Shown here one piece after another: positions 34,734-45,150 of a stretch of 64,000 bases of DNA. Numbering within the stretch: position 1 is the stretch's first letter; the number at the start of each line of letters is the position of its first letter. Origin of the DNA: Cymbidium sinense (lineage: Eukaryota; Streptophyta; Magnoliopsida; Asparagales; Orchidaceae). Made by a program: the position numbers and the translations under genes. The notes under the pieces were generated by a model. That model did not search any database. It was not told the origin of the DNA and worked only from the letters and a program-made list of their open reading frames with translations. Location: NCBI GenBank assembly GCA_021442155.1, contig CM038217.1, forward strand, positions 144,581,643 to 144,645,642. Reading direction: 5' to 3'.

Positions 34734-36180
34734 TCAAATATAAATTTGACCTTCACTTAAAAATTTCAATTTGGTAAGTGGGAGTCTCATTTCCAAAATA
34801 TAAATTTGACCTTCACTTAACAATTTCAATTTGTAAAGGAGTCTCATTTCCAAAATATAAATTTGGCTTTCACTTAACAATTTCAATTTGTTAAGTGGGA
34901 GTCTCATTTCCAAAATATAAATTTGGCTTTCACTTAACAATTTCAATTTGTTAAATGGGAGTCTCATTTCCAAAATATAAATTTGGCTTTCACTTAACAA
35001 TTTGAATTTGTTAAGTGGGGGTCTCATTTTCAAAACATAAATTTTACTTTCACTTAACAATTTCAATTTATTATGTCGAGGTCTCAATTTCAAAACATAA
35101 ATTTGACTTTCACTTAATAATTTCAATTTGTTAAGTGGGGGTCTCATTTCCAAAACATAAAATTTGACTCGCAACATATTCAATTTGTTGAGTGAGGGTC
35201 TCATTTTCAAAACATACATTTAGGCTTTCACTTAGAATATCCAATTTGCTAAGTAAAAGTTCACTTTCAAAGCATATATTTGGTTCTACTTAACACATCA
35301 AATTTGTTAAGTAAGATCATATAATCATATATAGATTCACTCATATCAAATTTGTTAAGTGAGAATCCCATTCTCCATATCATACTTTGATTTTAAATTA
35401 ACACACCAAATTGTTAAGTGGGATTCCCATTTTCAAATATACATCAAATACATTTAGACTTTCACTTAACATATCAAATTTATTAGGTGTGGGTCTCTTT
35501 TTAACACACATTTGATCCCTATTTAACATACCAAATTTGTTAAATAAGGATCCAATCTTTCATATCAACCACATTTGAGCTTTCACTTAACATACCAAAT
35601 TTGTTAAGTGAGAGTCTCATTTTCAAAGAAAAACAAACTTATCTAAAAAAAATTTGGGGCTTTCACTTAACATACCAAAATTGTTAAGTGGGACTCCCAT
35701 CTTCAAAGAAAAACAAATCTATCTCACAATCACATTTGGCTTTCACTTAACATACTGAATATGTTAAGTGAAAGTCTCATCTTCAAGCACAAATCAAACA
35801 CATGTGGCCAATAGTTAACATACCAAATTTGTTTAGTAAGGAGCCTCATTTTTTAAATCAAAATATCGCACAATCAAATCTTCACAAGCAAAAATATCTC
35901 AAACACACAATCACAACCTCTTCTTAGCATACTCAAATTTGCTAAGTAAAGGTCCTCTCAAATCATCAACATTTTCAAACAAGACACATAAAATACAAAC
36001 AATCTCCGAAAAAAGAAATCTCTCCTCAAATTTTTGAACCCCACCCAACCTACCTAAATTGGTTGAGTATGGGTTCTAAAATCAAGAATCAAATAGAAAA
36101 GACTCTCCTCAATATCAAAATACCTACAATGAACACCACTTAACATATGTGAATTGTTGAGTGTGGGTTCAAAACTCCAA
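34734..36180 (+). repeat. Tandem hairpin array in leader of element B, about 21 units
   Basis: The first seven units keep a period of about 60 bases (34754, 34814, 34871, 34931, 34991, 35051, 35111); later ones are 60-110 apart. A clear unit is CACTTAACAA (34871-34880) and TTGTTAAGTG (34888-34897), a 10-bp stem with a 7-base loop. The best is a 15-bp perfect stem, arms 35740-35754 and 35760-35774, with a 5-base loop. Paired changes between units are listed under findings. Because 60 is a multiple of 3, a 161-codon frame stays open on the minus strand across the first units; it is a by-product of the repeat. Confidence 0.85.
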
Positions 36181-36239
36181 ACCTCTGTTAATTTCTTGAA
36201 ACAAATATCAAGACAAATATGATACAAGTTATATTTTAA

Positions 36240-37750
36240 CATATGCAGACATAAAGCAGACTAGTCAGTGCAGTCTTTACAATCAGTACAAATGGCTTCT
36301 CAAAAATTTGTTTTCACCTTTTCGTTTGGGATGGACTTGGCCTTAGATCGCAAGCCTCCACATTGACTGCACCATCTAGTGTTCTTTGTCTTTTGAGGGA
36401 GATGTTACTTGTGAGGGGAGACCCTCATCTTAGGGATGAGGTTTGGGCAAAACCAGTCATCCGTATTGACATGCCCTCTAATTCTAAGTATCCTCTGTTG
36501 AAGAGGAACGCTACAGTGGTTCCCACTCCTTGTTCTATTATAGTTCCATCATGGCTATTCCCATCATTTCTCAAAAGAGTTACTTGTTTCATCCAAGGGG
36601 AAGGCTATCTTAGGTTCTAAGATAGCATCCTCCACTTTTGAGGTAGGTACTAGCTCATGCTTTATTTTGTTCACTCATACTCAACGCCAAAATAAAAATC
36701 ACATGATCACGAGAAAAGGAGGCCATCTCACATACATAGGGTTCTCCTGTGAGGTCTCCACTTGACCAAGAATAAGTTCACCCCTCTCTCATGGAGAGGA
36801 AGATTATCATGGATTCCGCTTCTCCTCCACCACTAGATACTAGACAGGATGGGGAGCATAAGAGGCCCTATGCTAGCAATCTATTCTGGAGCATTGGCAG
36901 CTTCAAAGTTTGTATTTGATTTATGATCATTGATCCCGAGTGTGAGGGATTAGATCCATGAAGAGGGTTGAGGCCCAAGCATCACCCGTGCAAGAGGGGA
37001 ATGGAGGAGGCATGCCGTCATGCCTCCTGCTTTGATGGATTTTTTGGATTGACCTTCCGTCAGGGCCGATCATTTGGATAGGATTATTCTTATTAGCGCT
37101 ACCTGCCATAGGCAAAGATCTCCTATTGAGGAGCAATTGGTGTTACCTTCACACCACTCTCCTTGTTGTCCACCATCACCCATACAACTCCCAACATCCA
37201 CCACTCCCACTAAGATCCAAAAATCCCCATTTGGGGAAAGACTAGCCCCTTTGGTGATCCAACTACAACCAAAGGATCCCAATCCATTTACTGGTGGTGA
37301 GGATGAGTTCCCTCGACCTACTTCAGTCTCTTGGTGAAGAAGGAGTGGCAAGTAGCATCATGGTCGACCACCACCACCACCACCAAAAGCTAGTGATAGG
37401 GTGGTGAGGGTGAAGGGGACCTGCAATTCCCACAGTGGATCTCCAAGGACACCACTCCACCATTAAGCAATCAGAGCATATCTCTTCTAGTGAGTATGAC
37501 CCTCTAGATTAACTCTATGGCAAGAAGTGTTATGCATTTCTGAGGACCACAACCCTCCACCCAGTATTTTATGCCAGAGATCATTCCTTATATGAGATCA
37601 TAGTAGATTATTTTGAGAAGAGTACTTAGGAAAGTGATCTTATAGACTATGAGATGGAGGGTAGCATTTGATCCCATGAGGATCTTGAAGATTTGACAAG
37701 TCCACATGGTTGATACTGGGGTCCCTCATAGACCGGATAGTGAAGGTATT
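36240..37750 (+). pseudogene. gag: N-terminal gag region, element B (poorly preserved)
   Basis: Begins after the hairpin array. The stretch after 36290 (atggcttctcaaaaatttgt) may hold the old start codon, but a frame from it is not open for long. Readable pieces include a proline-rich part around 37140-37330. No catalytic motif. It is colinear with 12430-14175 of element C. It may represent the variable gag N-terminus or a remnant of the extra ORF that Ogre elements carry before gag. I cannot tell which. Confidence 0.45.
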
Positions 37751-39240
37751 GTAGTTGAAGAAGATGATGCCGTCTTTTCAACTTAGTACCTCCTCCAATA
37801 GCTTAGACAGAGGGATGATCATATTGACCAAATGGGGAAGAAGATTGAAGAAATGTGGGTGTCACATTACAAAATTCATTTCAGCCTTCTCATGTAGTGT
37901 GAGTTGGTACACTTTAGATCATCCTAGATGCATTCATGTAGAGGGAGATAGTGGTAGCTTACATAGGATTGTGATGGATATCACCTCCATGCATAAAAAA
38001 GATATTAAACATATGGTGGAGTAGTGTGAAGGATGCATTGGCAAAGCTAGGTGGCTCATCTTTCTAAAGAAAATACTGAGGAATTTGATGGTGTCCAATA
38101 TCCCAAGGGTTTGTGCTTCATCCTTCAAAATTTTGATGGAAGTGGGAATCTCGACATATATACATTTAAAGGGATGCAATGCCTGGTGGAAGATGCACTC
38201 ATATTCGCCTCTTGTCATTTGATTGGTATAAACTACAATGGTTCAATAAAGACATTTGTTGAGTTGGAACAGCTCTTTATTAAGAGATTTGATAGAGCTT
38301 AGCAAAGGATAATTATGGGCGATCTCGCTGTAGCTCAATAACACCCTGGTGAGTCCATTGTTGATTATATTATTAGATTGAAAAATTTAAGTATGAAATA
38401 TGAACCACAACTGTGTGAATAACATGCCATTGAGATTCTACTCAAGAATATCTCTGGCCCGGTCACCTTCATACTTAAAGGGTTTACCATTAAGACATTT
38501 AAGAAATTAATCAACAAGGCAGCTAGTCTATAAGGGGAGGTCAAATAGTTACCTTTCCAAGATCGTGGCCCACACAAAAGGCATTTGAAAAAAAAGCCGA
38601 GGTAGTCACAATAGTTGATAAGGGAAGCTGAGGGTTGGATAGCGAGGCGGCCTTCTCTCACCATCCTTCGCCACTTCTTTTGCCACCACCTAGATGGTCA
38701 TATCGGTCACCTCAGCTACCATAACGGCCTCCACCATCGCTTGCTCAGTAGAATCTCTATCAGTAGCATCAACAGTAGTATTCCTATCCAACACGGGGTA
38801 GCTATTACTTACCTACTATTGTCGACAAATTGATAAACCATATTCATTCAAGAGGGAGGTAGTCAGGAAGATCTTTAAGAACCTCTTAAAGAAGCCGATT
38901 TTAGTTACCATAGCCTAGGAAGGATGTGTGGGCAAGTCATGATCCAAACTATTGCCCCTACCATTGCATGCTGACATGTCTTGAAAATTACTTTACGGAG
39001 GCTTGAGCATAGCTACAAGTTGAGTGCCATTGTCACCTCTAAGGAATACCTACTAGAAGAACCCTCTAGTTCTATTAGGGTAATCCTTGGGGATACATAT
39101 GATCTTCTTAAGATAGAGAAAGGTTATCCCTATCCCAACCCTCCAAGAAAATCATCTCTAAGATTAGAAAGTTACCCTTGCAGTTGCCTGCCAGCTCAAA
39201 CCTCCAGCTCTAAGGAAGGTTTGTAAGTTACTAAGGACAA
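37750..39240 (+). pseudogene. gag: Gag remnant of element B (capsid-like part and zinc-finger tail)
   Basis: Visible in order: YPKGLCFILQNFDGSGN (about 38097-38150), which matches the FDG.G.P opening of Tat gag; FVELEQLFIKRF (38258-38295); GESIVDYIIRLKNLS (about 38350-38395); HAIEILLKNISGPV and ILKGFTIKTFKKLINKAASL (38420-38532); then KEYLLEEPSSSIRVILGDTY (about 39040-39100). The CCHC knuckle that should sit near 38950 has been largely lost. Several in-frame stops (for example at 38300, 38339, 38418 and 38532) show it is dead. The intact protein would package the element RNA. Confidence 0.8.
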
Positions 39241-39900
39241 CTTGAGGGTGAAGCCAAGAAGTAGCGAGCCTCCACTTGCACTGGATAGTAAGACCAAAGT
39301 CCGACTCCTACCACAGTTTAGCTAGTTCCTTCCTCTTCTTCTAGCAAGTGTTGTATCAGAGGGGTGCCAAATACCTCACTCTTCTTACTTTACTTGATTT
39401 TTACTTTATACCTTCATCAAAATCTAAGAAATCAATGAAGAAGAAGATTGATTCTGCTTGCATCCTCTCTACTTTTGATGATCTTAATGATTTTATTCCT
39501 ATAGAAAGCTCTCCAAGTACTAATAATTATAAGAATTTTGATCCACTCCTTTCTAATTTAGAAATGGATTACCCATTCCTAAATTATCCGGGTTCACCCA
39601 TTGAGATTGATTTGAGTTATCCGACTCTGATGATCCTATAGAGAAGCTGTAGGTGAACCTGATGAGCAGGTAGAACTTTCCATTAAACCATCTCACGAAG
39701 TCTATGAAGTCAACCTCCATAGTGGTAAAGTTTAACCTCCTAGGGTAGCACCTTAGGATAAGGGTAAACAAGTCATTGGTTTAAGTGATCAAGAAGTCCT
39801 ACCACAAGATGCTCCACCTATGGATATGCTTATGGAGGACCAACCCAGAGTTGACTACAATGTCCTCGCTCACCATTGAAAGTTGACATCTAAACTAAGC
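39240..39900 (+). other. Linker between gag and protease, element B
   Basis: Contains a 97-codon frame (39348-39641) rich in S, D, N and L with no known motif, then PSHEVYEVNLHSGK (about 39690-39730). It is probably a variable spacer of the polyprotein. The equivalent region of C is not readable. Confidence 0.4.
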
Positions 39901-40500
39901 ATATATGATGCCCTTGTCTTATCCAAAGAGATGAGAGAGTCATTGATCAAAGCCCTTCTTGATCCAAAAATATGCTTAGCTTAGGTGACCACTATTGGAG
40001 AGGAGGCATGTTTTTTAAGAGAAGCCCGTAGAGTTACATTCACCGATGAAGTCCTTATTTTGGGGATAACAGAGCACAACTGTCCCCTCTACATCACAAT
40101 GGACATGAGCAGATTTAGACTCTCCAGGGTGTTAGTTGATCCAGGTGCATCAGTGAACATTATGAGTCTAAAAACCCTTTCCTATCTAAGGCTTAACATC
40201 TCCAAACTTCAAGGAGATCATATGATGTTGAGAGGATTCAACGAGCAAGGTGAGAGAGCTTTAATCTCCATAGTGTTACCACTAGAGATACATGACTAGA
40301 AGATAGAAGCCAAGTTCTACATAATTGATTCAGATACATCTTTCACTGCTTTGCTCAATAGGCCTTGGATACATGGAAACAACATGATTCTATCCTCTTT
40401 ACATTAGTGCATCAAATTCAGAAGAGGTGGATTCGAGTATTGTGTCAAAGGAGACTTGAGGCCATTTTTAGTTAGGGAGGTTGAGATTTATGAAGATGCA
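39900..40500 (+). pseudogene. pol: Aspartic protease remnant of element B
   Basis: SKEMRESLIKALLDP (39925-39970) and TTIGEEACFLREARRVTFTD lead into the protease proper. Its active-site loop reads VLVDPGASVNIM, with the aspartate codon at 40138-40140. The usual loop is D(T/S)G; a DPG or D.G form with ASVN is common in this group of plant elements, so the P may be ancestral rather than a defect. ALLNRPWIHGNNMILSS (about 40350-40400) is the conserved end of the domain. Stop codons fall at 40298 and 40406. The intact enzyme would process the polyprotein inside the particle. Confidence 0.8.
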
Positions 40501-40555
40501 GCCTACTATCTTTCTCTAAATCAAAATGTTTATTCTCATGAACTTGGAAAAATTT

Positions 40556-40621
40556 CAAAATAAAAAAAAAAAAAAACAAAAGAAAAAGAAAAAAAAGAAA
40601 AAAAGGAACAGAAAAAAAAGG
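40556..40621 (+). repeat. A-rich tract between protease and reverse transcriptase
   Basis: Nearly pure A with scattered G and C, coding a lysine-rich stretch if translated. The same position in element C (10018-10086) is T-rich, so the tract predates the divergence of the two copies. Confidence 0.8.
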
Positions 40622-41455
40622 TATAAGTGAGCGAGAATCAGACACCGAGGAAAAAGTAGAGTCAGATATTAGAGTCCACTCATAGTTCGTTCCTCCATAC
40701 GAACACCTTGGTAGGATGACTCAACCCCCACTAGGTAGAGGTAGAGGAAAGTCCAGAGGAAATTCTAAAGGTGGAAGACCACTTTATTGGTGGCAAGCCT
40801 ATAGGAGCTATGTTTCAGCTAATAGGAGTACCCCTGCTATCCACATAGACTTAAAGTCTAGTTCGGAGGATGAGTCTCATCTGGTTTGCATGCTGACCAA
40901 CCCCTCTTAGTGGGTCCCTTTGGAGGTGATGTTCAAGCTAGATAGTGATGAAGATCAGGCCTCTAAGCAAAGAATGAACGTATCCAAATCATCATTATGT
41001 AGAACAGTCAGGTAGTAGTTGGGAACTTTAGCTTTAACCTCACTTTCTTCCTAGAAAGTTGAAGGTTTAGTAGTTAAAGAGGCCCCCAAGTCATCCACAG
41101 AAGTCAGACTGAAGAGGTTTTTGTTGGGAGCATCATCCTCAAGTCAAGAAGCTAATGTAAAACTTGAGGATGATTCATATAAAGATTTAATACAATTATC
41201 TTTTGATTGGTATTCTTTTTGTGTTCGTAACTTAGTAAAAAATGGATTAATTCCACATACTTGTTCTAAACACATGGCAGATTACTTTAAAAAATTATGG
41301 GACAACCAAAGTAAACATTCTCAATCAAGATCAGGATTAGGATTTGACACAGTGGGCCCAGTCGATGATAACAACCATTGCCTAGTCATCACCACTCATT
41401 TGGGGTATAGTAGGTTCTTCTCAAGTCATACTAACTCTGAGGAGGTGCTTTAGAA
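40621..41455 (+). other. Pol linker upstream of reverse transcriptase, element B
   Basis: Frames with LGRGRGKSRGNSKGGRP (about 40720-40780), a glycine-arginine-rich patch, and DWYSFCVRNLVKNG (about 41207-41250). No catalytic domain. Stop codons at 40908 and 40990 interrupt it. Such long spacers between protease and RT are typical of large Tat/Ogre elements. Confidence 0.45.
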
Positions 41456-42480
41456 ACGATGACCCAAATAAGCCTGAAGTCAAAGATGCACCAGTAGAGT
41501 TTGAAGAAGAAATCAGAACAACCTTTGACAAACTCAAGGAAATCAACTTTGGAATAGAAGAAGATTCACACCTGACGTACATCAATTCCTTGTTGAATGA
41601 AGAAGAAATAAATGACTTAGTTAGGATATTAGCTGAGTTTAAGGATTGCTTTGCCCAAAGTTATAAAGAAATGTCCAGTTTATCTCCTGATGTAGCAGTC
41701 CAGAATAGTAATAGATCCTAATGCTAACATATCAAGCAAGCTCCTAGACACATACGATTAGACATTGAAGAACGGTCACTTTTGAAATCAAGAAATTGAT
41801 CGATTTTATGAAGGAAGAAAAATATCCTACCGTTAGCTGTCATCCCGAAGAAAAGAATGCCAAATTTATATATATATGTTTTGATTTTAGGGGTCTCAAT
41901 AAGATATGTCCTAAGGATGAATTTCCACTTCATATACCACAATTAACGATGGACATTGCCTCATCTCATGCAGTATTCTCCTTTATGGATGGGTCATCTG
42001 ACAAGAATCAAATCAAGATGGCCCCCAAGGATGAAAGAAACACTAGTTTTTGAACCCCGATCGGAATCTAATATTATAAGGTCATGCATTTCAGCCTTAA
42101 AAATGCCAGTACTATATACCAGTGAGCCATGACTCAGATCTTCAATGAACTCATTCATCATCAAGTTGAATGCTATGTTGATGATCTAGTAGTCAAAAGT
42201 AAAGAAAAGAAAGAACATCTCTTTGACTTGAGAGTAGTTTTCAAATGGTTAAGATAATTTAACCTCAAAATGAATCCCCTGAAGTGTGCATTTGGAGTAG
42301 CTTCAGGAAAATTCCTTAGTTTTTTTGTCCAACATCGGGGAATAGAGATTGACCCAGAGAAGATCAAGGCCATCTTAGAATTGCCATCCCTTAAAAGTAT
42401 ACCTCAACTCATATGATTTCAAGGGTAGTTGGCATGTCTGAGACACTTTATATCCAACCTATCAAGAAGATGCCATCCAT
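41455..42480 (+). pseudogene. pol: Reverse transcriptase remnant of element B
   Basis: Motifs in order: INSLLNEEEINDLVRILAEF (about 41582-41640), CFAQSYKEMSSLSPDVAV, FDFRGLNKICPKDEFPL (about 41881-41930), MDIASSHAVFSFMDGSS (41950-42000), and the catalytic YVDD box with codons at 42174-42185 followed by LVVKSKEKKEHL. Then come KMNPLKCAFGVASGKFL and RGIEIDPEKIKAI (about 42268-42375), the thumb/connection part. It would copy element RNA into DNA. In-frame stops at 42050, 42124 and 42254 and frame changes near 41710 and 41780 inactivate it. The YVDD residues themselves survive, unlike in element C. Confidence 0.88.
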
Positions 42481-42760
42481 TCTCAGCACTTGTCAAAAAG
42501 GATGCCAAGTTCAAGTAGGGATGATATGACATGCCTTGAAGACATCGCACTGATGCATTTTAGCATCCCTATTCTGGGAAAACCATTGATCTTCTACACC
42601 GTTGCATTAGATGACTCTCTTAGTACTTTGTTGGCTCAAACCAATGATGAAGGAAAAGAAAATGCTCTCTACTACCTCAGTCATCGTCTAATCCCTAGGC
42701 AAACTACCCACCTATTGAAGCACTAGCTTTCTTTTTGCATCCCATAAGCTACAACATTAC
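42480..42760 (+). pseudogene. pol: RNase H (RT-linked) remnant of element B
   Basis: FSALVKKDAKF, then PILGKPLIFYTVALDDSLST and LLAQTNDEGKENALYYLSHR (42561-42690), the conserved blocks of the gypsy RNase H that removes RNA from the hybrid. It follows the RT directly, as usual. A stop at 42724 and a frameshift just beyond end it. Confidence 0.8.
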
Positions 42761-42949
42761 ATGCTTTCTCAGATGAATCTAATCTCTAGAATCAATCCAC
42801 TATTATCTCATGACCATAGCGTTATCGGATGGTTGGCGGATGGTCCATGATTTTGCCAGTTTGACATCACATTCATACCCCTCCATGTGGTGAAAGATAA
42901 ATGCTAGTGGATTTCTTAGTAGCACACCAAGTTCCTATTAATTCTCCAC

Positions 42950-43440
42950 TTAGTGATGACCTCCCTGATGAACAAATCATGAACTTAGGGGATACTAGTA
43001 TTCACCACTAGGAGATGTATTTTGATGGTTCAGCTTCTCTCAAAAGGGAGAAGGACCATGATCTACTCTCCCAGGGAAGGCAGGGGTAGAAATAGTTCTC
43101 CGGATCGCGATGTGATGAGATTCTCATATCATCTATCCAACCCATGCACCAACAACAAAGCTGAATATGAGGCTCTGATTATGTCTAGAGTTAGTCATTA
43201 CACTATGCATCCAGAGCATCTACATCTTTGGGATTCTCAATTCGTCATCAACCAAATCATTGGGTCTTACAAAGTTCTAAAGCCTAAGCTCCATCAATAT
43301 CATAAGTATACCATGGAGTTATTGGCTCAAATCCCAGAGGCACTATCTACAAGATTCCTTGAGGAGATAATGTTATAGCAGATGCATTGGCCAAGCTGCC
43401 AAGGAGTTGGCATGCCAGAAGATGAGTCCATTCCAATAAG
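42950..43440 (+). pseudogene. pol: Second (archaeal-type) RNase H remnant of element B
   Basis: MYFDGSASL (43018-43044) gives the first catalytic aspartate block. After a frameshift come DVMRFSYHLSNPCTNNKAEY with EALIMS (about 43110-43190), carrying the second acidic residue, HLWDSQFVINQIIGSYKVL (about 43225-43285), and YHKYTMELLAQIPE (43300-43340). A second RNase H between RT-RNase H and integrase is a hallmark of plant Tat elements (established knowledge). The frame breaks at about 43050 and 43350. Confidence 0.8.
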
Positions 43441-43639
43441 GGTAAAAATTGATAAGTCCTATCCCTTATTGATGATGAACTCACTGAGAGATTCTCTCTT
43501 GAAGGGGAGGTTATCGTTGCCAAAAGGATGATGAGTCAGATTGGAAGCAACAATTCATGGATTACCTAAACACAGGTAAACTACCTTAAGAGAAGTCATT
43601 CACCCATCAGGTGAAATAGAGAGATCTCTCTTATGCTCT

Positions 43640-44750
43640 CATGGATGGCACCCAATAGTGGCAATCTTTCAATCATACATGGTTACATTGTTTAACCAAA
43701 CATGAAGCCCGTAAGATCATGATTGAGGTACATTCAAGATTATGTGGAGCTCACCAGTCCGGTCCGAAGATGAAAGCCAAGATCAAGAGACTGGGATACT
43801 ATTGGCCGATGATTAGCATGGATGTAGTTAGAGATGCCACCAATGTTAGGTACACGATGTGGTCCTACATCAACCACTTCTACATCATACATTGGCCTCA
43901 TGGCCATTTGAGTGTTGGTACTAACATAGTGGGTTCGATCGATCCTCCTTCCTTCAAGGGTCAATGGTTCATTCTAGCTGACATCGACTACTTTTCCAAG
44001 TGGGTGGAGGCAATCCCACTCAGAGAGGTCACAACTCAGCATGTGCTCCAATTTTTTAGAACCATATCGTATATAGGATTGTGATGCCTTGACAAATTAT
44101 ATATCCAATAATATGCTGCATTCAAGAGCACTAAAATCAATAGCTTTTTGTGAGACACATCATAGATTGGAGATATTCCACCATCTACTACCCAAGAGAA
44201 AATGGTCTAGTAGAAGCATTCAATAAAACTCTCATCCAAATACTGAAGAAGGCACTTGATGACAACAAGCGACAGTGGCATGAGCAGCTAGTTGAAGCCT
44301 TGTAGGCCTACCGTACTACATACAGAACTCCAACTCAATTTACCCCTTTCTCCTTAGTGTATGGGTCTAAAGTCGTTTAACCATTAGAAGTCCAACTACC
44401 ATCATTAAGGATAACTGTGGGCAGCAATATCACTAAAGAACATAATGCCAAGTTGCAATTAGAAGAGCTCGAAGGTTTGGAGGAGAGATGCCTCCGGGCA
44501 TGCCAGAACCTCGAGTTGTACAAAGCCAAAATGATTCAAGCTCACAACAAGTTGGTCCATCCTAGAGCTTTTCAAGTAGGATAGCTTATTTTAGTTCTAA
44601 GGAGACCAATTGTTGCCCGTCAAAAGATGGGAGGCAAGTTTGAACCCACTTGGGAAGGCCCTTTTGCCATAGAGAAGGCCTACCAAGGAGGATCTTATCA
44701 ACTTATAAATGTAAGGAGAGTGCCGATGCTTCCAATGAGCTCTACTTAAA
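43640..44750 (+). pseudogene. pol: Integrase remnant of element B
   Basis: Starts at WLHCLTKHEARKIMIEVHSR (with CGAHQSG, 43684-43760), the HH half of the zinc finger. The CHQC half is spoiled (43830-43860). GYYWP is kept; GTNIVG has N in place of the first catalytic aspartate (about 43914-43935; element C keeps D). DYFSKWVEAIPL follows. The second catalytic region at 44080-44160 is out of frame; the third survives as ENGLVEAFNKTLIQILKKAL (44200-44260). AYRTTYRTPT, LVYGSK, VQLPSLRI, and the C-terminal KFEPTWEGPFAI with GGSYQL (about 44640-44705) complete the domain. The enzyme is inactive. No chromodomain is apparent, as expected for this non-chromovirus branch. Confidence 0.85.
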
Positions 44751-45150
44751 AAATATTATCCATAAATCTTGTTTAAAAATAATCATCAGTAAAACTTCTT
44801 TTCATAGAAAATTTCATCTCTTATGTGTTAGAAATATATTTCATTTGCGAATCTTCCACAATGTGTTTAGGGTAGTTATAAAAGAACTCGAGCAGCATCC
44901 TATCCCTCCATAACACAAACACAAACTACAAATGATCCTTCAGTGCTACTAGGTTAGGTGTAAGAGAACCCAAGAGGCATCATATCCCAACTAGTACAAC
45001 TAAGTTAGGTGTAGGAGTACCCAACCGACATCCTTTCTTGGTGGAGTCACATTTCTACATGTTTAGGGTACATGTAAGAGAACCCAAGTGACATCCTATT
45101 CCATCTTTCATAATACAAACAAACACATATCTTTTGTCTTGAACTACTTG
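44750..45150 (+). repeat. Short direct repeats after integrase in B
   Basis: Units of about 65-80 bases with GTAAGAGAACCCAAG...CATC(C/A)TATCCC occur at about 44959, 45010 and 45070. They match 5870-6270 of C in inverse orientation. The 87-codon frame over 44650-44913 is only the end of integrase read out of frame plus this repeat. Confidence 0.5.

Noticed and set aside
34734..35219. A 161-codon open frame on the minus strand with repeating LNKLKLLSESQIYILEMR units, looking like a repeat protein
   Set aside because: It is the 60-bp hairpin repeat read through. A 20-codon unit stays open because 60 is divisible by 3, and it lies antisense in the noncoding leader. The C array gives no comparable protein.
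37070..37351. Overlapping frames on both strands around 37.1-37.3 kb as a possible separate gene
   Set aside because: They fall in the N-terminal gag region, are colinear with element C, have no recognised domain and have no matching frame in C.
40556..40621. A-rich tract as a poly(A) tail of a processed pseudogene or LINE/SINE
   Set aside because: It sits inside pol in both elements at the same place and no target duplication or upstream retroposon body is seen.
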